Below, piece by piece: positions 8,393 through 16,634 of a DNA stretch of 28,569 bases. Every line of letters begins with the position of its first letter. Position 1 is the first letter of the stretch. The position numbers were made by a program, and so were the translations under genes. Source of the DNA: Candidatus Bathyarchaeota archaeon B26-1 (GTDB lineage: Archaea; Thermoproteota; Bathyarchaeia; Bathyarchaeales; B26-1); assembly GCA_001593925.1 (NCBI GenBank), contig LUCD01000034.1:1-28569 (forward strand), read 5' to 3'. The notes under the pieces were generated by a model that saw only the letters and a program-made list of their open reading frames with translations, ran no database searches and was not told the DNA's origin.

Positions 8393-8846
8393 TAAGCCTT
8401 AAGCTTAAGCCTTTCTTGGTTATGGTTCGGTATGGAGTCTTCGTGAGTTTTCTGACGGTGAATGGGAGCTTATTAGGTCTTTGCTGCCTTCCTAAGGCTA
8501 GGGCTGGTAGGCCTAGGGCTGATGATAGGAAGACTATAAACGGCATACTCTACATGCTTATTACCGGTTGTAGGCGGATGGATATGCCTGCTAGGTATAC
8601 TGATGGCGCTTGGCCCCTCTCCTTTTATCGGGACAACCTTCTCCCCTTCTCTGACATCGCGGCGATCAGTTTCCTACATCTTGGTCAATTGGGGATGTAA
8701 TGCTGATGTAGCTTTATACCGTCGAAGCGAACTGCTGAACACGAATTTTTGACCATATTTCTTCTTCCCTGTTATATGTGAATCCTTATTCAGATAGGTT
8801 CATACTCTTTCTCCATGCTTAGAGGAGATATTCAATTTAAGGCTTA
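8393..8846. mobile_element. Internally deleted IS5-type insertion sequence remnant
   Basis: The stretch between the Ig-like protein and the transporter operon holds a decayed IS5-family transposase. A 10-nt sequence, TAAGCCTTAA at 8393-8402, recurs inverted as TTAAGGCTTA at 8837-8846. These may be what is left of terminal inverted repeats. The span of about 450 bp is much shorter than a full IS5 element (about 0.8-1.3 kb), and no target-site duplication is visible. Edges are tentative. Confidence 0.45.
8422..8700 (+). pseudogene. Frameshifted, truncated IS5-family transposase (DUF4096-like N-terminal part)
   Basis: ATG 8422 begins MVRYG. After one lost base near 8434-8436 the next frame reads SLREFSDGEWELIRSLLP. 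After one extra T near 8489-8490 the original frame resumes as PKARAGRPRADDRKTINGIL and then MLITGCRRMDMPARY. This is the DNA-binding/insertion domain of IS5-type transposases (pattern W-x-L-I-x-x-L-L-P ... GRPRADDR-x-x-NGILY-x-L-x-TG). Similarity stops near 8610, and the DDE core is missing. A short tail (SFLHLGQLGM to 8700) may be a relic of the transposase C terminus, but this is weak. Two compensating frameshifts, a deletion and no catalytic domain make it clearly dead. Confidence 0.75.
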
Positions 8847-8868
8847 GAGCAGAAACGGCTTAGATGTC

Positions 8869-9102
8869 TTACTCAGCGGTTGTCTCAGCCTCCCTCTCAG
8901 GTCGCCTTGTCAGGATTGAGGTGTAGAGGGCATAACCTCCGATAGCCAAACCTGCGGTTGAGAATGAAAGGGAGAAGAATAGAAGTATGAAGTCTGGTTC
9001 CACCAACCTTATAGCCATGAATAGGGATAGAATGAAGCCAAGAATTAGCAGGATGCCCCCGATAAGGATCATATTCACCGTCTTCTTCTCTAGATTATGC
9101 AT
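8869..9102 (-). CDS. Small two-TM membrane protein at the end of the peptide transporter operon
   Basis: 77 residues with two hydrophobic helices (residues about 10-30, MILIGGILLILGFILSLFMA, and about 37-62, FILLFFSLSFSTAGLAIGGY) and a charged C-terminal tail (RRPEREAETTAE). ATG 9102 overlaps the stop of the upstream ATPase gene by 8 nt, so it is translationally coupled and belongs to the operon. I do not recognise the family. It may be an accessory of the transporter or a passenger. Confidence 0.6.
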   Translation of the reverse strand: MHNLEKKTVNMILIGGILLILGFILSLFMAIRLVEPDFILLFFSLSFSTAGLAIGGYALYTSILTRRPEREAETTAE

Positions 9103-10075
9103 ACAACCAGCATCCTACAAGGTGGTTCCTCTCAACCTCCACCTCTGGCGGTTCCTTCTTGTCGCAGAGTCCCTTCTTCATGTAGATGCATCTGGGGTGG
9201 AACCTACATCCTTTAGGAGGGTTCGCCAAACTTGGCGGTTCCCCAGGTGGAACATCTCTCATTACGAACCTGTTCTTTGGGTCTGGGTCTGGAGTGGCGT
9301 TGAGGAGCGCTCTTGTGTAGGGATGGAAGGGTTTACTCAGCACCTCTCCGGTTTCAGCCTTCTCAACGATCTTACCAGCGTACATGATGTATATCCACTC
9401 GGAGAAGTACCTAGTTGTGGATAGGTCGTGGGTTATGTATATCACGCTCAGGTTATGTCTTCTCTGGAGTTCCCTGAGGAGCGTCAGTATCTCTATCCTA
9501 ACTGAGGCGTCCAGCATGGAGACAGGTTCATCTGCTATTATCAGCTTGGGGTTCAGTATTATGGCTCTCGCTATGACTAGCCTCTGCTGTTGACCTCCAC
9601 TCAACATGTGGGGATACTTATTTATGAAATCCTCGACGGGTGTCAACCTAACCTCTTCGAGGGAGCTGCGTATCCTTTTGATCCTCTCCCTCTTCTTAAT
9701 TTTGTTGATTATTAAGGGTTCTTCCAAGATTTGCCTTACAGTCATGAAGGGTGCTAGGGCTCCGAAGGGGTCTTGTTGGACGAAGCCTACATTCCTGCGG
9801 TATTCCCTCAGCTCCCGTGACTTCAGATTCGTTACGTCTATGCCATCGAATAATATAACCCCGCTTGTGGGTTTGTATAGTCTTAGAATAGTCTTCCCTA
9901 AGGTTGTCTTTCCGCTTCCGCTCTCTCCAACGATGGAGACGGCTTCACCCCTCTTCAGGTCGAAGCTCACTCCGTCAACAGCTTTAACGTAGTCAACCCT
10001 TCCGAAGAGTCCCCTCTTTAACTCATGCCATTTACGTAGATCCCTCACAGATAGAAGAGCTTGACTGTTAACCAT
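9095..10075 (-). CDS. Oligopeptide/dipeptide ABC transporter ATP-binding protein (OppF/DppF type)
   Basis: Second ATPase of a peptide-type importer, acting on the cytoplasmic face of the two permeases. Visible: Walker A GESGSGKTT (about residues 50-58), Q-loop VGFVQQDPFGALAP, signature LSGGQQQRLVIARA, Walker B LIIADEPVSMLD, H-loop YITHDLS, and the C-terminal oligopeptide/dipeptide extension with Cys residues (GCRFHPRCIYMKKGLCDKKE ... GCW). A longer reading to 10120 exists. I prefer ATG 10075 because it lies just past the upstream gene's stop (10080-10082) and has the SD AAGGGGTGA 5-6 nt upstream, and because the product then begins at the normal N terminus. The coupling places it directly after the first ATPase. 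Substrate could be peptides, sugars or nickel; the family does not decide. Confidence 0.93.
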   Translation of the reverse strand: MVNSQALLSVRDLRKWHELKRGLFGRVDYVKAVDGVSFDLKRGEAVSIVGESGSGKTTLGKTILRLYKPTSGVILFDGIDVTNLKSRELREYRRNVGFVQQDPFGALAPFMTVRQILEEPLIINKIKKRERIKRIRSSLEEVRLTPVEDFINKYPHMLSGGQQQRLVIARAIILNPKLIIADEPVSMLDASVRIEILTLLRELQRRHNLSVIYITHDLSTTRYFSEWIYIMYAGKIVEKAETGEVLSKPFHPYTRALLNATPDPDPKNRFVMRDVPPGEPPSLANPPKGCRFHPRCIYMKKGLCDKKEPPEVEVERNHLVGCWLYA

Positions 10076-10079
10076 CCGT

Positions 10080-11042
10080 TCACCCCTTCCAGTGAAGCCA
10101 GCATCTAACATAACAACCATCCCCCAAACTGATTAGGGGAGGATCCCTAGAGCAGTCTTCGGTTCTATATGGGCATCTGGGGGCAAACCTGCAACCCTTC
10201 GGGGGTTCAATCAAACTCGGAGGAGAACCTGGGATGAACTCTAATTTTTTATTCTCCCTCAACGTTGGCACGCTGGCCATCAACTTGGTTGAGTAGGGAT
10301 GGAGCGGGGATTTATAGAACCTCTCCGCATCGCTCAACTCAACTATCTGACCAGCATACATCACTGCTACCTTATCCGCCAACTCGCTTGAGAGGGCGAT
10401 GTCATGGGTTATGAAGATGAAGCTGAGGTTCAACTCCCTCTTTATCTTTTTGAGTAGGTTCATTATATTTGCCTGCGTCAGTACGTCCAGCGCCGAGGTG
10501 GGCTCATCTAAGATTATCAGGTCTGGGTTGGTTATCAAGGTCATGGCGATGATGGCTCTCTGCCTCATCCCACCGCTCAACTCGAATGGATACCTATCAG
10601 CGAAGGTTTCAGGTATCCCAACCCTTTGGAGGGTCTCCCTAGCCTTCTCTAGGGCTTCCTTCCCCTTCATCCCCTTATGGAGTATTAGGGGTTCAGCCAC
10701 CTGCTGCCCAACCTTGATTACTGGGTTCAAGGAGTTCAATGCAGCCTGGGAAACCATTGAGATCCCCGTCCACCTCACGGTCTTCCTAAACTCTTCCTCA
10801 TCAAGGTTCATCAGATCTTCACCGTTAAGGTAGACATGACCCTCATAGACGCTGACGTTTCTGGGTAGGAGGCGGATTATGGCCTTGGCTAGGGAACTCT
10901 TACCACAGCCAGACTCACCTATCAAAGCCAAGGTCTCCCCACGGTCAACCTCAAATGAGACGTCGTCAACAGCCTTGACTGCACCCTTCCTTGTGCTGAA
11001 GTATAGGCGTAGGTCTTCGACTCTTAGGAGTGGAGGGCACAT
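10080..11042 (-). CDS. Oligopeptide/dipeptide ABC transporter ATP-binding protein (OppD/DppD type)
   Basis: First ATPase of the importer, 320 residues. Walker A GESGCGKSS (42-50), Q-loop SMVSQAALNSLNP (the longer DppD type), signature LSGGMRQR (155-162), Walker B LIILDEPTSALD (175-186), H-loop FITHDI. The C-terminal extension has four spaced cysteines (GCRFAPRCPYRTEDC, then a Cys in DGCYVRCW). In some DppD proteins such cysteines bind a [4Fe-4S] cluster, and the same may hold here. The ATG at 11042 directly abuts the TAG stop of the permease gene before it, so translation is coupled. It works with 9095-10075 as a heterodimeric motor. Confidence 0.94.
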   Translation of the reverse strand: MCPPLLRVEDLRLYFSTRKGAVKAVDDVSFEVDRGETLALIGESGCGKSSLAKAIIRLLPRNVSVYEGHVYLNGEDLMNLDEEEFRKTVRWTGISMVSQAALNSLNPVIKVGQQVAEPLILHKGMKGKEALEKARETLQRVGIPETFADRYPFELSGGMRQRAIIAMTLITNPDLIILDEPTSALDVLTQANIMNLLKKIKRELNLSFIFITHDIALSSELADKVAVMYAGQIVELSDAERFYKSPLHPYSTKLMASVPTLRENKKLEFIPGSPPSLIEPPKGCRFAPRCPYRTEDCSRDPPLISLGDGCYVRCWLHWKG

Positions 11043-12449
11043 CTACATCTCTCTCAATCTTGGGTTGAATATCTTATCTAGGGCGAAGCCCAGTAGAGCG
11101 AAGCCTAGGGCTGTGACTACAAGGAATATGGATGGTTCTAGAATCCAGTAGTAGTACCCCTTATACAATGCGCCCTTATCGTATGCGTCCTCTATGATTT
11201 TACCCCATGTGGGGGCGAGAGGGTCTCCTAAACCGAGCATCGCCAGGGCTGCCTCAAGGAATACGAACCCCGAGACCGACAACACTAAGGACGGTATGAT
11301 TGTCGGGAGAACCTTTGGGATCATGTAACGAAAGACTATCCTCAGGTCGCCTGCCCCATAGGCTTTGGCTGCCTCTATGTATGGGAGCTCCTTTACCTGT
11401 AGGAACATGGCTCTATAGGTTTTAACCCCTGAACCGAAGGCGCTTAAGGCTACAACTATAACGAGGAGAACCCATATGCTGAACTTGTAGAAGACCGATA
11501 TCATCAGTAGGATTGGGAGGAAGGGAAGTATCATACTGACCTCTGTAGCCTTCTGGAGTAGAAAGTCAACGCTCCTCCCATACCAGGCGCTCACAGCGGC
11601 TATGATTATCTGTAGGAGCGCTACGGATACTGAGGCTGTAACTCCGAATGCTAAGGCGATTGGGGCTCCCCACAAGATGGCAATCCTCAAGTCTCTCCTC
11701 AAGTGGTCTGTTCCAGCCACCCCGTAAACCTTCCCATATACTACGAGTTTGATGTTGACGTCGCAGTCTCTCTCGAAGGATAATCCCTCAATCAACAGTT
11801 TATACCTACCCTTCATCGGTTTAACTGTCTCGAGTTTGAGGGCGCTCTCATCCTCAACCGCGAAGAGCGCTATCTCAGGGGTTACTTCATACTCCAACTC
11901 TCCGCCAACTTTATCCTCTAGGTAACTCTGTAAACGCTTCGACAACTCATGATCGATCGAGATGTAGTATGCACTCGTCTCCTTGACCCCTAACTCCTTT
12001 AACTTCATCTTTTGACCGTTCGGTTTCACCCAGTAAACCGAGATGTGTGGTGAGGTTCTATTGTATTTCGCTGTCAGGAACAGGTTCACCTCGCTGGGGA
12101 AGTCGTCATATTGGTAGTCGAATGAGACTTCTATATTGATCCTGCTCATCCCGCCCCTTATGGGTATGATAACCTTCCCTATGCCAGCTCCACCCTTCCG
12201 TGTATCAAGGATTATAGTCTCAGGAAGCTTCTTTGAGGAGAAGAGGTTGACCCATGAAGGCTGTGCGTTTCTGGGGTTATCTATCCAGAAGCCTTCTCCA
12301 GCCTTCCAGAGTTCCACCGCTTCACCGTAAGGTATAGTAATAATGGTATAAACTGAGACTGCAATCAGGAATATGAGGATACCTGTTCCGAGCATTGCAG
12401 ATTTATAGAACCTAAGTTCCTTAAGCCTAGCCTTCCACAACTCCGCCAT
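11043..12449 (-). CDS. Peptide-type ABC transporter permease (DppC/OppC) with large extracytoplasmic insertion
   Basis: Second permease, about 468 residues against about 290-300 for bacterial DppC. After TM1 (MLGTGILIFLIAVSVYTIIT, about 19-38) there is a region of about 190 residues, rich in beta-strand-like segments, before the usual core starts at GTDHLRRDLRIAILWGAPIA. Five further TM helices follow. The cytoplasmic EAA loop, YIEAAKAYGAGDLRIVFRYMIP, contacts the ATPases. The insertion lies on the outer face by topology and is typical, as far as I recall, of some archaeal DppC proteins. It may dock the binding protein. Start: ATG 12449 has GGGGGTG 7 nt upstream; the GTG at 12455, overlapping the previous stop, is nearly on top of that SD and so less likely. 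Confidence 0.9.
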   Translation of the reverse strand: MAELWKARLKELRFYKSAMLGTGILIFLIAVSVYTIITIPYGEAVELWKAGEGFWIDNPRNAQPSWVNLFSSKKLPETIILDTRKGGAGIGKVIIPIRGGMSRINIEVSFDYQYDDFPSEVNLFLTAKYNRTSPHISVYWVKPNGQKMKLKELGVKETSAYYISIDHELSKRLQSYLEDKVGGELEYEVTPEIALFAVEDESALKLETVKPMKGRYKLLIEGLSFERDCDVNIKLVVYGKVYGVAGTDHLRRDLRIAILWGAPIALAFGVTASVSVALLQIIIAAVSAWYGRSVDFLLQKATEVSMILPFLPILLMISVFYKFSIWVLLVIVVALSAFGSGVKTYRAMFLQVKELPYIEAAKAYGAGDLRIVFRYMIPKVLPTIIPSLVLSVSGFVFLEAALAMLGLGDPLAPTWGKIIEDAYDKGALYKGYYYWILEPSIFLVVTALGFALLGFALDKIFNPRLREM

Positions 12450-12451
12450 GA

Positions 12452-13520
12452 TCACGCACCCCCAACCCTTATCCGTGGATCAATAAGGGCGTAGATCACA
12501 TCCAGAACGAAGACCGTTAACCCAAGCAGGTAGGCGTAGATAACAACCTCCCCGATTATAACGGGTGAATCGAATATGCTTGCTGCCATGTAGAAGAGGC
12601 TTCCTATACCTGGCCAGTTGAAGACCCTCTCTGTTATTATAGCGCCCATCCATGAGCTTATCAAGGTTAGGGCGAAACTCGTTATTATTGGGGGGAGGGT
12701 TGGTCGTAGTATATACCTCCTCTCTATCATCCTCGGTGGTACGCCCTTCGCCTTAGCCATCTCCACGTAGTCCTCGTTTGAGAACATTAGGAAGAATGTT
12801 CTCCTCACGTAAATCTCTATGAGTGAGTAACTTATCAACCATGATATTACGGGCAGTATCATATGCTTCATAACGCTTAGGGCGTAGTTTAATGAGTCTT
12901 TTGGGGGAGGAGCGTCCACAAATCCCCCGTAGGGGAGTAGATGGAACCATGAGGCGAATATCAGTATGAGGAATATCCCATAGAACCATCCGGGTATCGA
13001 TGAGAGGGGAGAAAGGGTAACTATAACCTTATCGAGTTTACTTCCGTAACGTCTGGAGAGGAAGAGCCCTCCAAACAAGCCTATAACGAAGATTATGAGG
13101 TTCGCCGTTGTGAATAACAGAACAGTTGCAGGGAGCCTCTCAAGAATTATATTTCTAACGTTCCTTGAGCCGCTGTCACTGGTTAAATACTGAGCCCTAC
13201 CAAGTTCTAGGGTTAGAGCGTTCTTAAGGTATATGAAGCTCCTATATAGAAATGGTTTATCAAGACCTAAACGTTTTACCTCCTGCTCATACAGTTTATC
13301 TATTAACTCCTCCATCTCACCAGATGTGAGGTGACTGTAAGCAGGGTTATTACGCACCTCCATACTTATAAGTCTCGCTCTTTACGATCTCATCCACATA
13401 CCCACCCATATTCGCAATATATATGGTAATATACACTGCGATGACTACGATTATGAAGGTGCTTATGCCCCTCTTGGCTATATACTTCACTAACTTTACT
13501 TTTTCATCTGCTCTCTTCAT
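12452..13520 (-). CDS. Peptide-type ABC transporter permease (DppB/OppB), disrupted by a frameshift near its 5' end
   Basis: The main frame (12452-13363) encodes 303 residues with TM2-TM6 (ILERLPATVLLFTTANLIIF onward), the EAA loop DYVEMAKAKGVPPRMIERRY and the normal C terminus. It lacks TM1, which every DppB has. In another frame directly upstream, ATG 13520 with GAGGG upstream opens a 56-codon ORF to 13350 that supplies exactly this: YIAKRGISTFIIVVIAVYIT, a TM helix, then NMGGYVDEIVKSE. The two frames overlap by 14 nt. A +1 change between about 13350 and 13375 would join them into about 350 residues, the expected size. The ATG at 13363 has no SD, so it is unlikely as an independent start. 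Real mutation, assembly error and programmed shift are all possible. It forms the membrane channel with the DppC protein. Confidence 0.82.
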
Positions 13521-13599
13521 GCTTCTATCCCTCTATTACCTTCAACTGGAACTAAAATACCTTTCGCATGATTTGATCTATACTGGAGGGGAGTTCTCC

Positions 13600-13612
13600 A
13601 ATAAAAAAGGTG
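13600..13612 (-). terminator. Oligo-T stretch between binding-protein gene and permease genes
   Basis: On the minus strand, 25-35 nt after the binding-protein stop, the sequence reads CCACCTTTTTTATT (T6), followed by a GGAGAACTCC near-palindrome. Oligo-T tracts terminate archaeal transcription. Partial termination here would make the binding protein more abundant than the membrane components, as is usual in such operons. Inference. Confidence 0.4.
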
Positions 13613-13635
13613 GGTGAGGGTGTCACGTAACTGGA

Positions 13636-16362
13636 TTAGGTTATGGTGAGCCTACGGGCTCTGATCGCCATAACCACGCCTATGAGAGCAATTATTATGG
13701 AGATGGCGGCTACAGCTATCAACATAGTGACAGTATTGCTCAGCGATGCTAAGGCTGCTCTCAGGTTTTCTATCTCTCCCTCTAGGTCGGAGATCAAGGC
13801 TGTTTGGTTAGTCAGCGTCTCTTCAAGCTGTGAGATTAAAGCATCAAAGGTAGCCTCCAGATCCTCAAGTCTCCCCTCAAACTCCTTCCTCAAGCCTGAT
13901 ACGACGAATGAGGCTCTGACGGATGATGGTATGCTCACTAGCTTGGATGAGGCTATAACCTCGATCTCGTTTGAGCCTAGTAATAAGGCTAGGGTATCGT
14001 TTGCTGAGAGGGTTATCCTCCATTCACCATCCTTGATGGGTGTGGCTGTGCCTACAACGGATATCTCCCCAGCTGGTCCTATTATGAGATACTTCACGAA
14101 GTCCATGTCCTCGATCTTGTATGGGTCGCCTTTATAGGTTATCTCGACCGTGAACTCTGTCTCGTAGCCTTGGTCAACTATCGCCGGCGCTGTCACGCTG
14201 ACCTCTGGTATCATCGGTTCGGCGAAGCCTGCCCACTTATCGGCTTTGTCCGGGTGCTCCCTGAAAGCCTTTATGACGACAACCTTGGCGGTTGGATCTA
14301 CACTGTCCAAGTAGAAGGGTCCATAACCAACCCAGAAGTGTCCCTTATCCTCATACCAAGCCTTCAACGCTTGGTATCTGGCTAGAGCCTCAGCATCCGT
14401 GATGTATTCTCCTAGCACCTCCTTGTAGGGTATGAAGGTTGTGTCTATGGCTTCATCTAGCATCTCCTCAAGTATGGGTATAGATGGACCAGCTATGTAA
14501 CTCATCCACTCAACCTCTAAGGCTGAAGCCTTATCGGCTGTGAACGCCAGTTTCTTCTCCTGTTCAGCTAACATTCCTATGGCTACCATATGCCATGGTG
14601 ATGGACCAAACGTCATCTCTGGGTCGAACCAGTCGACCGCTTCTGTGACTATCCACTCAGCATCTGGGTATATCATATCCGTGTAGTACTCAACTACCAG
14701 TGGGTCTTCGCTTATTATCTTGAACCCTTTGAAGACCTCCCTGAAGGACTCGAAGTCTGGGACGTAAGCCTCATCGTATATTGGGCTTGCGTTATCCGCC
14801 CTGTCGAATGTTATTATGAAGTTGAAGATGAAGTCTGCCAGTGACATGTTGGTTCCATCGTGGAACTTATTCTTGAATAGTGTATCCTCGAAGTGGACTA
14901 CAACCTTAGCCTTGGCTGTGGTTCCAGGCGGAGCCGTTACTATACTCTTCGTTGTGGCGTTCCAGCCGTACCATGCATCGGTTGGAACAGTAATCTCATC
15001 AACGAAGTTGAGGGTTAACCAATCCAATGTCTTTACCACAGGCAGTCCACTCTTAACGTAAACCTCAGCGTTCTTTATGCGTTGAGGCCAATACAACCCA
15101 GTGAACGGGTCAGCCATCAATGACGGGTCATAGGTAGCTCGGATTATCATCTGGTCGTAGATCCAGTTGCTCCCTCCAACAGGGTTCCATGGGTCTATGA
15201 GCAGAGTATGGGTGGCTATCTTAACCGTGCCCCCAACAGTCCCCTTAAACCTGATGGTGTAGGGCCACAGTCTGGCGCCGTAGAATCCTCCAGCTAGGTC
15301 ACATGTCAACTCCAGTTCGTTTCGGGCTGTCCATACTGTTATGGAGTTTACGAGCCAGACCCTAACTGAGTCTTTCATCGATAGTCTGAGCGCTTTACGC
15401 ATCAGCTCGTTTCTCTCATCCCATGTGGTGTAGTTCGCTATCCCTAACCATTTCGCTACCTCGTCAAATTCTGGATCTGGCGTGTAAGCCTGCCATAGTG
15501 GGAATGGTAACCCCCTTGGGGTGTAGAAGAAGTCGAAGTTGTAGGATTGATCCCTGGCGATGACTGTTGTTACCCAGCCTCCCGTGTAGATGTGCCACTT
15601 CCCATCGGCTGGGTCTCCTAATATCCAGAGGGGAGCCGCTTCCGCACTGGTTTTGTATTGTCTATCTACTGTGAAGCCTACCTTCTCGAGTTGGGCCGAT
15701 ACGTAGTCTCCTATCTCCCTCCTCTCATCCTCAACCCTTATCAGGAATATCAACGTGACTGGTTCACCCTTGTAGTACCACTTCCCGTCCACCAATTCAG
15801 CTCCCAGCTTCTCCATCTCCTCACTTATTATCGCCCTAGCCTTCTCGAGGTCGTAACTGTATTCAACCTCAATCTCCCTGACTGTGTCCACCAGCCTCGC
15901 ATAATCTGGGAAGGATGGAGTTAGAGCTGTGTACCTTGGAACAGCAAGACCTCCACATATCTCCTCCGCAATGTACTTCCTATCGATTAGGTAGTTCATA
16001 GCCTCCCTTATCCTCGGGACGCTGAAGGGGTTAAGCTTTCCAGTTGCGGGGAACTCTGGACCCACAGGGTTAAAGGTGAGCTCGTTATAGCTTCCATAGG
16101 AGAACGTGTACCAAAGCTCTGGTGAGATCTTAATTCTTCTGAAGAGGTCAGGGTCGGTAAGTCCATAGAAGTATGTGTGTAAGTCCCCTTCTTCAAGCCT
16201 TGTAATAGCTTTAGCCATGTCGGGTTCCTCGGAAAAGATAATCTCATCTACCCACGGTCCCTGCGGTATCTCCTGCGCCACCGTCGGAGCCGGTAGCATC
16301 GAGATGACAATCGACGCAACCAATATCAACAGTAGGCATGTGCTAACAGTTTTCCTTAACAT
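13636..16362 (-). CDS. Extracellular solute-binding protein, family 5 (peptide type), with Ig-like module, coiled coil and C-terminal TM anchor
   Basis: The binding subunit of the importer, 908 residues and first gene of the operon. A signal peptide (TVSTCLLLILVASIVISMLP, ending AQ/E) leads into a bilobed SBP_bac_5 domain to about residue 720. Recognisable parts are PRIREAMNYLIDRKYIAEEI (the typical 'R-A-nYaiDR' segment), FHDGTNMSLADFIFNF, and GYGPFYLDSVDPTAK. Then comes an Ig-like module (about 725-830, PEVSVTAPAIVDQGYETEFT onward), a coiled coil of about 40 residues (FEGRLEDLEATFDALISQLE onward) and a TM helix (LIAVAAISIIIALIGVVMAI) with RARR. The protein is therefore anchored by its C terminus, not by lipid. 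ATG 16362 has AAGGTGG 5 nt upstream and a TATA at 16411-16420. Substrate is probably peptides; sugars are possible in archaea. Confidence 0.93.
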   Translation of the reverse strand: MLRKTVSTCLLLILVASIVISMLPAPTVAQEIPQGPWVDEIIFSEEPDMAKAITRLEEGDLHTYFYGLTDPDLFRRIKISPELWYTFSYGSYNELTFNPVGPEFPATGKLNPFSVPRIREAMNYLIDRKYIAEEICGGLAVPRYTALTPSFPDYARLVDTVREIEVEYSYDLEKARAIISEEMEKLGAELVDGKWYYKGEPVTLIFLIRVEDERREIGDYVSAQLEKVGFTVDRQYKTSAEAAPLWILGDPADGKWHIYTGGWVTTVIARDQSYNFDFFYTPRGLPFPLWQAYTPDPEFDEVAKWLGIANYTTWDERNELMRKALRLSMKDSVRVWLVNSITVWTARNELELTCDLAGGFYGARLWPYTIRFKGTVGGTVKIATHTLLIDPWNPVGGSNWIYDQMIIRATYDPSLMADPFTGLYWPQRIKNAEVYVKSGLPVVKTLDWLTLNFVDEITVPTDAWYGWNATTKSIVTAPPGTTAKAKVVVHFEDTLFKNKFHDGTNMSLADFIFNFIITFDRADNASPIYDEAYVPDFESFREVFKGFKIISEDPLVVEYYTDMIYPDAEWIVTEAVDWFDPEMTFGPSPWHMVAIGMLAEQEKKLAFTADKASALEVEWMSYIAGPSIPILEEMLDEAIDTTFIPYKEVLGEYITDAEALARYQALKAWYEDKGHFWVGYGPFYLDSVDPTAKVVVIKAFREHPDKADKWAGFAEPMIPEVSVTAPAIVDQGYETEFTVEITYKGDPYKIEDMDFVKYLIIGPAGEISVVGTATPIKDGEWRITLSANDTLALLLGSNEIEVIASSKLVSIPSSVRASFVVSGLRKEFEGRLEDLEATFDALISQLEETLTNQTALISDLEGEIENLRAALASLSNTVTMLIAVAAISIIIALIGVVMAIRARRLTIT

Positions 16363-16410
16363 TTAAACCACCTTTTTTTAAAATCCTGTTAATCGTTTAT
16401 AAGCTTTGTT

Positions 16411-16426
16411 GTATATATTTTTTGGT
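16411..16426 (-). promoter_or_regulatory. BRE/TATA promoter of the peptide transporter operon
   Basis: Minus-strand reading ACCAAAAAATATATAC: a purine-rich BRE followed by AATATATA. Transcription should start near 16389, leaving about 26 nt of leader that contains the SD AAGGTGG. A second TATA-like site, CTTATAAAC near 16396-16404, is an alternative closer to the start. Confidence 0.55.
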
Positions 16427-16582
16427 ATTTTTTGGCTTGTGTTGGACGTGGCAACTTAAGGTCTAAAGGAACCCTATCCCTCTCGAAGATATGGAAGCGC
16501 TTAACAACCCATAACACCAAACATAAGATAAGTAAGGAAAAGGTACGACTAAAGTCTTAAGTTACCACCGTCCTAGAACGAT

Positions 16583-16600
16583 CGAAAACCTTTTATATTA
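16583..16600 (+). promoter_or_regulatory. BRE/TATA promoter of the first leuA-like gene
   Basis: CGAAAACC followed by TTTTATATTA is a good archaeal BRE plus TATA box. Transcription should start near 16618-16624, directly before the SD GAGGT (16623-16627) and ATG 16635. This supports ATG 16635 as the translation start despite the frame problem. Confidence 0.6.
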
Positions 16601-16634
16601 TTAACGAAACTTTATTTTCCTCGAGGTCTAAAAA

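Noticed and set aside
8320..8700. An intact 126-residue protein
   Set aside because: Its first part has no family match, and the transposase similarity switches frame twice. It is an IS relic, not a gene.
13423..13617. A plus-strand ORF of 64 codons between the binding protein and dppB
   Set aside because: It is antisense to the TM1-coding part of dppB and to the intergenic terminator, and it has no SD.
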